A DNA stretch of 64,000 bases from Zarea fungicola (taxonomy: Eukaryota > Ascomycota > Sordariomycetes > Hypocreales > Cordycipitaceae), in assembly GCA_900169235.1 (NCBI GenBank), contig FWCC01000021.1, positions 23,927-87,926 of the forward strand, in the 5' to 3' direction. A model generated the notes under the pieces. That model had not been told where the DNA came from. It saw nothing but the letters and a program-made list of their open reading frames with translations, and ran no database searches. Both the position numbers and the translations under genes were made by a program. Within the stretch, counting starts at the first letter, position 1; each line of letters begins with the position of its first letter. Of the stretch, positions 1 through 9,632 are shown in pieces.

Positions 1-461
1 CAATGGCGATGCACTCTGTATAATGATTTCTCGATGCACACTGTTTATTCACAGAGTGAATATATAGTTTTTGGGGGGCAGCGCCCGACGCCAATAAATG
101 AAACAGCCTCAGCCATCGACTACGGAAAGCCGGACCATGATCCGATAGATACGTGTAGGATTCGAGAACTTCTGCCATTTTATGCCGTCATCCGAATTCA
201 GTGGATACCACTGTTATTTAATTTCGGGAACATGAATCCTCCTAATGGTATAGCTGAGCCTTTCCACCGCCCTCGCTCCTGATGGCCTTGATAAACCAGG
301 GGAGGACATGTGCAAATGAAGTATGTTTATTATTTTGACCTAGCCATCCCCTTTCTATTGTTACCTGACTTCTCCGCAGCGAAAAACAACTCCATAGTGC
401 GGTGCTTCTACCCATTTAATAAGCCAAGCTACTATCGCAGCACCATAACATTAAGCCGACG
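1..461. other. Intergenic, upstream of the AflR-like regulator
   Basis: No convincing gene is seen. The open frames here are short, lack family features and partly run into other frames of the regulator gene. The stretch should contain the regulator's promoter. I found no copy of the CGG-N7-CGG repeat that marks other promoters in the cluster, which would fit a regulator that does not sit under its own control, although half sites are present. Confidence 0.5.
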
Positions 462-1871
462 ATGGGGCAACCCGACAGCCCTACGGAGTCCAATCCCCGG
501 TCCTTGCGATTGTCCTGCGACAGGTGCAGGATTCATAAACTCAAATGTATCGCTACTCCCAATTCTGACGGCTCTGCATGCTGCGAAAGATGCAAGCGCG
601 CAAAGGTACAGTGCGTCTTTGGGCGGCGGCGGCGCGCAAACCGATTCAAGGAGACAGCCAGCAAAGAAGCCGTTCCCTCATCGCAATCAACCGTCCAGGC
701 TGTTGTGATACCAACTCCTCCAGGCACCACCGTCTCCACGTCTGTTTTTCAGCCAGCTCCAGTGGTTACCCCTCTCCCATGCCAGCAGCAGGAGATAGGG
801 TCGTCGCCCCACATGCCGGATCTCAGCGTTCCTCTTGACCCATCTGCTTACTTGGACGCAGCGCAATGGGAAAGCCTCTTGTCTGGAGTGTGTGATGAGG
901 CTGGACCAGATCCAGTACACGGGCCATTCCTAGAATCAGACTCGAGAACGGGTGGTTCAATCGGTGACAAGGAGATGGATTGGACAAGCCAGGGAATGGC
1001 CATTCCTGATTCGTCCATTTCTGATGTCGAGTCATGGGAAATCTGTCCACGGTCGCCTCCAGTACCAGCAACCGTGCCGCCATTGGGTCCAACTGTCAGT
1101 ATTTCCACAGCCGCACACAGCAGCGCATCAACAGTGAGTGACACGGGGCAGATGCAGAGGCTTCTGGCAGTGGTAGCCCAGATGGAACGGTGCCTGCGGA
1201 CACTTGAACTAGAGCAGAGCCAATTTGCCAACGCAGGGTGCGCGGGACTCGACAAATACCCTATAGGTATTGTGCTTCACCTTTCACAAGAGTTTAGTGC
1301 AATTGCTACCTCGGTTCTTGGAGGGCTTCATGCAGCGGGACAGGGCATGGTGCTGTTTTCTTCAGACCCGCGTGCTCATGATATGACGCCAGCGGGCGAT
1401 GGAAGCTCATATTTGTCTACCAGCACAGGCGAGGTAGCATCGGCTAGCATTGACACTACCACAACGCTTCTTGTCTTGACAGGACACAAGTGGTTGGTGC
1501 GCATGTACAGCGCTGTACTGGGATACTTCGAAGTCTATCTCACTCGCAATTCAGAAAATGTAAGGGCCTATAGAAGACAAATATCAGGTAACCCAGAGGC
1601 CACTCCAACGCTTCAGCTTGGCGAATTGGCGTGGGCAAACGGGGCTTTAGATTTGGGAAAAATACACATGGCCCTTGAGATGCTTCAGGGAGCTATTTGT
1701 GAGGTTCAGTATCCGCTGGCTCACGCAGGCACAACGTTGCGAAACCTGGTGGTGACTTCACTAACCAACGAGACAATCTTTGGGCCTGGTGAGTCTAATG
1801 ATGACGGCGACAGACTCAAAGGGAAATTCCAGCTCGTGAGGACCCTTTTGCGGGAGCAGATGGGCCTATGA
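462..1871 (+). CDS. Zn(II)2Cys6 transcription factor, AflR-like
   Basis: This is a single-exon gene of 469 aa. A Zn2Cys6 binuclear cluster lies at residues 19-51 (Cys 19, 22, 29, 41, 44, 51). Its third-to-fourth cysteine loop is longer than usual (11 residues) and is followed by a basic stretch (GRRRRANR). The middle is Ser/Thr/Pro-rich. The C-terminal half (about residues 225-440) has the hydrophobic helices and the 'LQLG' segment typical of the aflatoxin regulatory protein family (AflR domain). Such proteins are nuclear pathway-specific activators. It lies at the left edge of the cluster and transcribes toward the aldolase gene, so it is the best candidate for the factor that reads the CGG-N7-CGG repeats found in five cluster promoters. 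That pairing is inference. The ATG at 462 is chosen because it sits just before the zinc cluster. Confidence 0.85.
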   Translation: MGQPDSPTESNPRSLRLSCDRCRIHKLKCIATPNSDGSACCERCKRAKVQCVFGRRRRANRFKETASKEAVPSSQSTVQAVVIPTPPGTTVSTSVFQPAPVVTPLPCQQQEIGSSPHMPDLSVPLDPSAYLDAAQWESLLSGVCDEAGPDPVHGPFLESDSRTGGSIGDKEMDWTSQGMAIPDSSISDVESWEICPRSPPVPATVPPLGPTVSISTAAHSSASTVSDTGQMQRLLAVVAQMERCLRTLELEQSQFANAGCAGLDKYPIGIVLHLSQEFSAIATSVLGGLHAAGQGMVLFSSDPRAHDMTPAGDGSSYLSTSTGEVASASIDTTTTLLVLTGHKWLVRMYSAVLGYFEVYLTRNSENVRAYRRQISGNPEATPTLQLGELAWANGALDLGKIHMALEMLQGAICEVQYPLAHAGTTLRNLVVTSLTNETIFGPGESNDDGDRLKGKFQLVRTLLREQMGL

Positions 1872-2399
1872 TAGCATTCGGTTCAACTTGACTTATGGCG
1901 ACAAGACAAGGATGCAGCCCCAAAGAGTATTTCATATGTAATTAATTCACTTTTACGCTGAGAAATGCACAACATTTAAGAAAAAGTATATGCATATATA
2001 TACTCTGTGCTGTTCTAGCCCTGTGTAGATCTTGTCCGACGTCTCTCCTGGCTGTGGTATTCTCGAGATGCCTGCTGCGGCGAGACGTATATCTCCTCTT
2101 GACTTACAGTGACCATCAATCACTAAATGTCAGTATTCCACCCTGTTCCAATATCTTGGCAATAGAGTGTGGCGGAGGATTGAGGGGTTCGCATTTATGC
2201 GGAGTTTTTCGGTGTTCACTATTTTGCTCCAGCTGAGATAGCCACTACACTGCATATGCAGCCGAGAATACTCACAGCCATTGGCAAAATGGTATCCGAC
2301 GGTAATCTAGGACTGATAAAGCACCAGAAAATATCGTATTACGCCTTATACATTCCGAAGGTTCGAGTGAACAGAGGGACTGTTTGCGCCGCGGCAAGA
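1872..2399. other. Intergenic between regulator and aldolase
   Basis: No gene is supported. A frame open from the ATG at 2256 is continuous with the aldolase start but adds 48 residues that do not resemble the family. The stretch carries one copy of the cluster promoter repeat at 2200-2212. Confidence 0.5.
2200..2212 (+). promoter_or_regulatory. Candidate regulator site CGG-N7-CGG (copy 1)
   Basis: The sequence is CGGAGTTTTTCGG, two CGG triplets in direct orientation separated by seven bases. It lies 188 bp before the ATG of the aldolase gene. It matches the consensus CGG-MS-WW-TTT-CGG built from five copies in this window. Direct CGG repeats with fixed spacing are typical targets of Zn2Cys6 dimers. 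Confidence 0.5.
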
Positions 2400-3300
2400 A
2401 TGGCTACCTGTGACAATGTCCTGACTAGCAAAGCTGCATTAGGAGGCTTCTGCAAAGTAAGTAAACCTCGTTAATGAACATTTAATGTTGTAAATTCGAG
2501 AGAAGAGATTGTAGACGCATCCAACGCTGACATTATCGCGGCAGGCACTGGGGGTTCGTCTCGTAACCAACCCTCTTGTCGTACAACTCGCGAAAAATGC
2601 GGGCTTTGACGCGCTTTTCATCGATTTAGAGCACTCGACTCTCTCTCTTGCAGATGCAAGTGCCATTGCTTGTACAGGTATCCTGAGCGGGATCACCCCT
2701 TTAGTCCGTGTACCATTTCAATGCGGAGCTGGGTTTGTGCAACAGGTACTCGACGGCGGGGCGATGGGTATCGTATTTCCTCACATCCATTCAGCCAGAG
2801 ATGCTAGAGCGGCTGTTGCCGCTTGCAAATTCCCTCCCAATGGTATACGGTCGATGTGGGGACAGCAGCCGAGCTTGGGGATGAGAGTCACGGCGTTGGA
2901 TGAAGTCATCCAGATTTGCAACAAGCGATCTTCATCGGTACTGGCCATGATTGAGGCGGTTGATAGTATTGAGGAAATTGAGGCCATAGCAGCTGTCGAG
3001 GGTGTTGATGTGTTACTAGTGGGCTGTCTCGATCTTTCCACTGATATGGGTATACCGGGATGCTTCGAGACCAAAAGGTTTCGGTCGGCCTTGGAGGCGG
3101 TGAGCCATGCCTGCCAGCAACATGGAAAACTAATGGGCTTGGCTGGGCTGTATAGCAATCCAGATTTCCAGGACTGGGCGATAAATGTATTGAATGTTCG
3201 GTTCATGCTCTGCCAACAAGACTCGAACCTGTTGGCAATCGCCGCTGTCGAGTGCGCGGCTTCTGTCGCGAGAGTAGATCGGACTGTACTTCAGAATTAA
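2400..3300 (+). CDS. HpcH/HpaI-family aldolase (class II, metal-dependent)
   Basis: Two exons (2400-2456 and 2545-3300, joined by an 88-bp GTAAGT...CAG intron) give 270 aa. The join restores the family start 'GGFCKALGVRLVTNP'. Residues equivalent to the HpaI active site are all present with near-identical spacing: His49 (in DLEHS), Arg74 (in VRVP), Glu156 (in MIEAVD) and Asp182 (in GCLDLS). The family splits or forms 4-hydroxy-2-oxoacids by pyruvate-type aldol chemistry. In the Sch210972 cluster an aldolase (CghB) condenses two pyruvates to supply 4-hydroxy-4-methylglutamate to a PKS-NRPS. A similar precursor-supply role is my inference here. The gene is convergent with the NRPS and carries a copy of the cluster repeat in its promoter. 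An alternative in-frame ATG lies at 2256. Confidence 0.85.
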
Positions 3301-4140
3301 ACAACTTGAGCGTTATAGCAGGCATTGCATAGGAAACTCTAAAAGCTATATAGTTATTCAATTTTCAAGGAACTGTAATGTAAATTCCTTCATGAGCTTC
3401 AGCTTAGGGGGACCAAGATATGTGGCACTGTAAGGACGAGGGTGCAAGGTAACCACTCGGCCACAGAGACCATAAAAAGATCAAATCAAGTAATAACCAA
3501 CTGTGGCCAGATATCCCTAGCATCCATTATATACATTCTAGGCTTGCGGCAGGCACCGACACTTGAGGTCAAGCTGTTAATTTCTCACTTATGATTGTTG
3601 GAATGCAAGTGGTCATTTGGTCGCAAATTATCTTTGTACAATAGGTACTTTTATCAGTCAGCATCAACTTTGGTTAATCCATCCTTCAAGCGTACCTCGA
3701 TTGAGGTTTTATAGGATTGTATAGTAAAACTTTGATCAGTAAGATAATCAGCCACTATCTCTGTAGATCGGCACAGTGGATGTGAAAAACGACGATCTAT
3801 CTTTTATTACGGCTATAGAAAGGTCATTCTTACCGCAGCTAACACTATTTACAACCTTGCCGCACACCCTACGAGGTACCTGTAGTGTGGCAATGCCTAC
3901 CGGACAAAGTCTTGTTAACAGTCACAACACTCTTGTCACGGCCTTTGTAGGCATATGACGAACTAGAAGGGGTATCCGTAGTACAATATGACTGAAAACT
4001 AAATATGACTGTTTTCTTTGTGGCAAGCCACATTGCAATATCCGTGCCGCTAAACAAGCTGCTGTGTGTGTCTGTATTTCCAAAATCTCTGCTTCAACAC
4101 TTGACCTAGAACCCACCATAAGAACAAATCTCACCTGAAT
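3301..4140. other. Convergent intergenic, aldolase to NRPS
   Basis: The 3' ends of the aldolase and NRPS genes face each other here. I see only short AT-rich open frames and no domain or repeat. It should hold both 3' UTRs and poly(A) signals. Confidence 0.5.
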
Positions 4141-7100
4141 CTAGCCTAGATAGAATGGTGCATCTGGCTGTGTGGTAATTCGATTAATAGCTTCGTCCAT
4201 AGCTGAGAGTGCAGCAGCAATCCAATCTCGAGCCAGGAATTGATATCCTGGACGTGAAACATTGAATGTACACTGCAACTGCATCTTCTCATCCCAGCGA
4301 CCGCGACCCGGCAATACCTCGGTGAGAATAGGCCATCCACTATCTCCTTCTTTCCAGGCTGGTAAAAGATTTTCCTCTACGTTATAGCCGGGCAACCCGC
4401 TGGTTCTGCCCTGGGCTGATGCTCCGTCGTGCTGCAATGCTTGAACGAGTAAAACACTGTCGATGCGATCAGTACCCATTTTGGCGTGGGCAATCGTGGG
4501 ACAAGGCATTTGGAGGTACGGTTCTGCCTCAATACGTTGTGCTGAAAGCAGCGCACAGGTCTCGCGGTTAGATCTCGTTTGGATACTAGAGCCCCCAAAT
4601 TCCAAGAGAACAGGCAGTGCCGCGATCATAGGTGCCATACACCGCAAGGCTTCGTGGTGTCGTCTGCCGTTCATAACCGTCCCAAATTGAATATTAAACA
4701 GACCACTCGTAATATTTTCCCTGGGAAGTGTCTGCGCCAGAACGCTTGCCCAGGCTGCCTCGACGACGGTAAGCATCGTGGTCGACATGCGCACCGCGGC
4801 TTGGTCAAGCTCGTACATTGTTTTGGTGGACTTGACGCGTAGAATCCTCATATGGCTCTCTTCCACCCCAGGGGCTGAGGCTGGCAGCAAAATAGAAGGG
4901 ACAGGCTGACGGCTGCCAGTTTGAAAACCGGGAATTCCGCCGAGCCGCCGAGCCCAATACATGACTGTGCCAACCCAATCGTAGCTCAGACCAAGTTTGA
5001 CAGCCGTAGAGATCGGCAAAAGTTGCTGTTGTTGCTCAGAGCCTGGGCGCGCATACTCGGCAGCTATGGCATCTCTCAAGTATACAAGCTGTACGCCATC
5101 GTAAATGCCATGAAAAAGCGATAAAACAAAGACGCAGCGTGACTTGTTCTGAGACCATACCCAGGATACTGTGATTCCAGGCCGGTCAATACTCATCGAG
5201 GCCTCAGCTGCCCTCTGCACCCCGTTGATAGTTTGCTGCCACAAGCTTGAGCTGTCCTTTATCCCCGGTCCACTATAACAGCAAACCACTTCAACCTTCG
5301 GTATCACGGCCACTGATGGTGAGAGTATACACTGTGCAAAGGGGGCAAGAGAATGGGATACTGGGACAAAAACAGTTCGAAAACAGTCGTACCGTGGCAG
5401 AACTGTTTCAACTGCACGCTGGAGTCGAGCAGGATCCATGTCCTCTGGCACCAGGTATGGAAAATGGTTCACATTAGGTCGTCCAGTATACCGCGTCGGG
5501 TCATTTATGGTAGGGTCCACAGCAGCGGCGACAAATCTTGCCTGAACATTAGTTACAGGTAGTACCTGCTCAATCTGATTGTCGGAAAGCTGTAAGGCCT
5601 CAAGGCAAAGCACACGGCAGTGATGGTCGAAGTGGTAAAGCTTCTCTTCCAAAGAAAGGTTAAATACGTCATCAGAATTCGCTCCTATGGCGCTCACATT
5701 AATCTTGCTATTGGAATTGGCATCGCCCGGCTTGAGAGCAATCGTATCAGAAGCTAACGCAGGCTTCGAAACTTTGTCGATACAGTTGTTCTGTTCTTTT
5801 GGCGCACATGTTTCATGTACTCCATTCATTTCTTGTGATGCCCGTAGCCCTGGTGCTTGATGGGACTCCACAGCGACAATGAGATCGCCGATTGTTGTTG
5901 CTACCAAGACGACCTGGATATCCAGATGCTCAACGCCCCATTCTTCTAGTTCCTGGATAAACACCAATGCACGCAAGCTATCGAGCCCAAGGCTAACCAG
6001 ACTGACGGATATATCCTGCTCTCTAATTCTTGCACCAAGTGCGGCGGCCAAGCCACGATAAACAATTGACTTATAGTCAGGCTGATATCCTTCCAGAAGG
6101 CCCAATGCCTCCGTATCAGCAGGTAATGACTTTCTTGTGAGTACAATGGCCTGAAGAGCCTGTCGATCTACTTTGCCACTCGTGTTTCGTGGCAAAGCTT
6201 CGGTGAAAACGTACTGCAGTGGCTGCATCCAAGCTGGCAGGTAGCGTGCAGCTACGGAGCGACATTCAGCCTCCAAAACCACGTGGGAAATCCCATCCCT
6301 TGGCATAATACATGCCAATAATTTAGACTCGGACACGAAGGCTGCAGCAAGAGCGACGTTGTCGACCTTGGCCAACACATTCTCAATCTCTGGCAATTCA
6401 ACGCGTCGACCGTTGAGTTTCACTTGCTCCATGTTTACTCGGCCAAGAAAATCGATAACTGGCACACCTTGTTCTGACCAGACCACACGCGCCTTATCGC
6501 CAGTTCGGTACAGTTTGCCGTACAGAGTGCTATCAATGAATGCGAGCTCTGTCTCAGCTGCCCGATTGAGATAACCTGTTGACAGCTGCGGACCGCCAAT
6601 GGCAAGCTCACCAACCGCGCCAAAAGGTACCGCTCGAGGTGACCGCGATGGAGCCACATTCATCTCAAGAATAATATACTGTACACCTGGAAGTGGTGAA
6701 CCAATAATGGATGGGCGGGAATCGCCACTGTAGGCCCCGAGCGAGGCCATCACCGTTGTCTCCGTAGGGCCATATGCACCAAAGAGGCGTCTCCGTGGCC
6801 CATTTTTCTTGTGTTGAGTCACGAAAGAATCCAAAATGCGCTGTGGAACCAACTCTCCGCCCACATATAGCGTATTAAGAGTTGGCATACGCTCGGGTCG
6901 TAACAGCATCGCCAGACTGGGTACCATAAGAGTGGCTGTAGCGCGCAGCTCTGTGATAACAGCCTCTGGATTACTGAGTAAGAGACTGCGTTCCGCGATG
7001 GTCACAGTGCCCCCTTTCAAGAAAGGCATGAAATGATCCATTAGCATCATGTCAAAGGTGGGCGATGACATGTTCATCCACCTCAGACTCGGACCACATG

Positions 7101-8370
7101 GTAGACTATTCGGTGAACCGTCAAATGCCTTCAGGAACGCCATGGCTGTAGAATGCCGCAAAACAACACCCTTTGGCTTGCCCGTTGATCCTGACGTGTA
7201 GATAATGTATGCCACATCATTCGAACGGGCCGTCCGTTGTGTGCCGCTTGACAGCTCTTTCAAAGTGTGCGGCTCCGTGTCAACTAGGCAAGTTGTGGGA
7301 TCGCGAAAGTTGATCCAGGTAATTTCTTTGCCGAACTCAGTGCCTGCCCATGGATTTGTCCCAATACCTAAAATACCAGGGGCTCCGAGGTCATCGAGGA
7401 AGCTGCGTAGCCTCTCCGGTGGTGCGTCTATGGGCAAGGAGCAAAAGCAATGCCCAGCCCTGAGTATCCCGTTCATGCATATGCTTAGCTCGGTACAGTT
7501 GGGGAGATAGATCGGCACCATCCTTTGTTCTCCGCAGAACAGAGGCCAGTTGAGCTTATCCAAAACTGACGTTATCTGATTTGCCCAAAGACTGGCTAGG
7601 TCATCGAGCTCGCTGTAAGTTACAGATCGACAGGAGTATACTGAACCAGAGCGACCAGTAACTTCCTCAATCGCAATATCTGCGGGGTGAGAACGCACTG
7701 TTTGCTCCAAAACAGAGCTCAAGAGAAGATTCGATGCATCAGACCCATTCCCAATCACAGGGCCAGTAATCTGACTACCTTCCATCTGCGCTAGCTCGCC
7801 ATTTGGGATGATGTGTGAAAGTGCAAGGTTGAGAAGGTGTTGAGACGCCATCAAGGGACCATAGTCAGTGCGAAGTCTTAATGTAATATCTGCCATACGT
7901 TTCTGCTGACTATCAAGAACTACATGTAGCTCAAAGGGTAGGCGAGGCTGAGCAAGAGAGCTACCTGACGCCCGCTCGGTATCATGACAATGTTCATGAC
8001 GCAGAAAGATCCCAAAGTCTAAGCCACTCATACCAGTTTGGACATCGACACATGGAATCTCATTCAAGTGCACATTGTCCTCTGATATCTCAGCATTGAA
8101 TATGACAAGCCCCGTCTCTGCTTTGGTTCCTGCAACGAAGGCAATTTCGCGTTCGCCAGTAATGGCAGCAAGGAACAATGCGAAGCGTTGGCATATATTC
8201 TCACTCCCGATAACCACATTTACACATGGGGCTTTTACCTCGTGGTATGAAGAGTCACTTCCAGCCCGTGTAGTGGTGTTGAACAGTGGCAGTTTTGTGA
8301 TGGGTCGTTGCTGACCATCCTTGTCGTGCTGGAGAGGAACCATTTCATTCGCGGACACCTCCAAACTCAT
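4141..8370 (-). CDS. Single-module NRPS, partial C-A-T-C
   Basis: An uninterrupted 1,409-aa frame. Residues 1-190 resemble only the C-terminal lobe of a condensation domain, with no His motif. The adenylation domain spans about 225-720 with A3 (YTSGSTGKPKG at about 391), A5 (YGPTET) and A10 (SGKVDR). A carrier domain follows with the phosphopantetheine Ser798 in GLDSL. A full condensation domain spans about 920-1400 with H1087-x3-D1091-G. The A domain selects and loads one amino acid and the C-terminal C domain forms an amide or ester or releases the product. There is no TE, R or embedded MT domain. The frame continues 14 residues past that spacing to a Tyr, as in fungal terminal C domains, but ordinary C domains share this spacing. 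A discrete N-methyltransferase nearby could act on its carrier. The substrate cannot be read with confidence. Confidence 0.9.
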   Translation of the reverse strand: MSLEVSANEMVPLQHDKDGQQRPITKLPLFNTTTRAGSDSSYHEVKAPCVNVVIGSENICQRFALFLAAITGEREIAFVAGTKAETGLVIFNAEISEDNVHLNEIPCVDVQTGMSGLDFGIFLRHEHCHDTERASGSSLAQPRLPFELHVVLDSQQKRMADITLRLRTDYGPLMASQHLLNLALSHIIPNGELAQMEGSQITGPVIGNGSDASNLLLSSVLEQTVRSHPADIAIEEVTGRSGSVYSCRSVTYSELDDLASLWANQITSVLDKLNWPLFCGEQRMVPIYLPNCTELSICMNGILRAGHCFCSLPIDAPPERLRSFLDDLGAPGILGIGTNPWAGTEFGKEITWINFRDPTTCLVDTEPHTLKELSSGTQRTARSNDVAYIIYTSGSTGKPKGVVLRHSTAMAFLKAFDGSPNSLPCGPSLRWMNMSSPTFDMMLMDHFMPFLKGGTVTIAERSLLLSNPEAVITELRATATLMVPSLAMLLRPERMPTLNTLYVGGELVPQRILDSFVTQHKKNGPRRRLFGAYGPTETTVMASLGAYSGDSRPSIIGSPLPGVQYIILEMNVAPSRSPRAVPFGAVGELAIGGPQLSTGYLNRAAETELAFIDSTLYGKLYRTGDKARVVWSEQGVPVIDFLGRVNMEQVKLNGRRVELPEIENVLAKVDNVALAAAFVSESKLLACIMPRDGISHVVLEAECRSVAARYLPAWMQPLQYVFTEALPRNTSGKVDRQALQAIVLTRKSLPADTEALGLLEGYQPDYKSIVYRGLAAALGARIREQDISVSLVSLGLDSLRALVFIQELEEWGVEHLDIQVVLVATTIGDLIVAVESHQAPGLRASQEMNGVHETCAPKEQNNCIDKVSKPALASDTIALKPGDANSNSKINVSAIGANSDDVFNLSLEEKLYHFDHHCRVLCLEALQLSDNQIEQVLPVTNVQARFVAAAVDPTINDPTRYTGRPNVNHFPYLVPEDMDPARLQRAVETVLPRYDCFRTVFVPVSHSLAPFAQCILSPSVAVIPKVEVVCCYSGPGIKDSSSLWQQTINGVQRAAEASMSIDRPGITVSWVWSQNKSRCVFVLSLFHGIYDGVQLVYLRDAIAAEYARPGSEQQQQLLPISTAVKLGLSYDWVGTVMYWARRLGGIPGFQTGSRQPVPSILLPASAPGVEESHMRILRVKSTKTMYELDQAAVRMSTTMLTVVEAAWASVLAQTLPRENITSGLFNIQFGTVMNGRRHHEALRCMAPMIAALPVLLEFGGSSIQTRSNRETCALLSAQRIEAEPYLQMPCPTIAHAKMGTDRIDSVLLVQALQHDGASAQGRTSGLPGYNVEENLLPAWKEGDSGWPILTEVLPGRGRWDEKMQLQCTFNVSRPGYQFLARDWIAAALSAMDEAINRITTQPDAPFYLG

Positions 8371-9425
8371 TATCAGTACTCTCTAGTACTGATCAAAGGA
8401 GTCTTTTGTAGATGTCGAGTGGGGATGATTTTATAATCAAGAAAGATTATGGCAATGTTGCTGAGGAAAATACTCTATAGTATGCAAGTTCCCATTGTTT
8501 TGTAGTCAGTAGATTGTAGTCTGACAGTGCGTTGTCTATTTGTGGTAGAGATTCCCGACAGTAATTGATTCGTCTTTCGTTACTATTAACGTTTTGCATA
8601 CACTGACGGCTGGTCTGTGCGAAATCTCTAGACACTGGGAATCAGGCCAATTTCGGTAGTCGGCCTTTTTCGGCCTTCTCCACAGAGCCTTGATCACAGC
8701 CGTTTGTTTCAATCTTGCGTTGCCCATTTGGGACCACTTCTTTGCGTCTTCCTTTAATAATAAAGAGCGCTTTATTGGCATGGTAGTGCTCTACTTTCGC
8801 GCTCAGCTTAATCGGATGGGCAGCTCCATTACGATTGTTTACTGAAGCGCTTCAAGCCGAACCCCTAATTTCAATAGCTAAATTAAGAAGGTGATCAGTC
8901 GCCGGGCTTAGTAGAGGAGTTGTTTGCTTCATGTTCCCTTCTAATTGAAGCATTTTTAATGTGTAAGAGAAATTTCAGTGTCAACACAGGAGAGCAATTG
9001 AAAGCGGATTTTTTAATAATGCATCATTGTCTTATCTAATCATTCATCTTTTAATTTCAGCAGATCGACATCAGCAACAAATAACTTTTTTTTTTTCAGT
9101 ATAAATCTTTCGGTCAATCTTGATAGGCTCAGAAATCTTCTGCAGCAGACAGTCTTCCGGTGGACAGTAGAGTGTAAAGAGTTTGGCACTGTGAAGGCGG
9201 ACTACAGCCACTCGTGTGCTACTTCAGTCGCCCTGGAGAACTCTCTGTGTTGACGGGCTGCAAAATGAACGACTTTCGTCAATAATGCTGATTATAGGAC
9301 TATTTGTAGAGTTATTGGCTTACGCAACCACTCGACGTGTGGAAAGTCAAGTGAGGGGAATATCTCACGCCTTTATTCGAAGTTGTCTGCAAGTAATGGT
9401 ACCCGGTAGTAGCGACGGGCGGTGT
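8371..9425. other. Intergenic, NRPS promoter side
   Basis: No gene is supported. The stretch is AT-rich, with a poly-T run near 9086, and carries one copy of the cluster repeat at 8661-8673. Its last bases before the gap read as antisense 18S rRNA (see the rRNA entry). Confidence 0.5.
8661..8673 (+). promoter_or_regulatory. Candidate regulator site CGG-N7-CGG (copy 2)
   Basis: The sequence CGGCCTTTTTCGG sits inside TCGGCCTTTTTCGGCC, a 16-mer repeated exactly upstream of the O-methyltransferase. It lies about 290 bp before the NRPS start codon. An additional CGG half site precedes it at 8654-8656. Confidence 0.55.
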
Positions 9426-9632
9426 NNNNNNNNNNNNNNNNNNNNNNNNNNNNNNNNNNNNNNNNNNNNNNNNNNNNNNNNNNNNNNNNNNNNNNNNNNN
9501 NNNNNNNNNNNNNNNNNNNNNNNNNNNNNNNNNNNNNNNNNNNNNNNNNNNNNNNNNNNNNNNNNNNNNNNNNNNNNNNNNNNNNNNNNNNNNNNNNNNN
9601 NNNNNNNNNNCAACTAAGAACGGCCATGCACC
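9404..9632 (-). rRNA. 18S rRNA-like fragments flanking the gap
   Basis: The bases up to 9425 end in tagtagcgacgggcggtgt. This is the antisense of the universal 3' region of small-subunit rRNA. The bases from 9611 begin aactaagaacggccatgcac after one C, which is antisense of a conserved 18S segment a few hundred bases upstream. Each match is about 22 bases and then stops abruptly on the side away from the gap. The run of N therefore replaces rRNA-like sequence or joins two rRNA-containing read ends. This is not an intact rRNA gene. Confidence 0.6.
9426..9610. other. Assembly gap or hard-masked run (185 N)
   Basis: A run of 185 undetermined bases. In conserved 18S rRNA the two flanking segments lie further apart than this by my recollection of the gene, so the length may be an estimate or the rRNA piece may carry a deletion. 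Confidence 0.95.

Noticed and set aside
2256..2399. N-terminal extension of the aldolase from an upstream in-frame ATG
   Set aside because: The added 48 residues do not resemble the family, whose members begin about 20 residues before 'ALGVRLVTNP'. It would also place the promoter repeat only 44 bp upstream.
5049..5112. Reading the last C domain of the NRPS as a proven terminal cyclising (CT) domain
   Set aside because: The H-x3-D-x14-Y spacing is present, but ordinary C domains have the same spacing, so it is not diagnostic.
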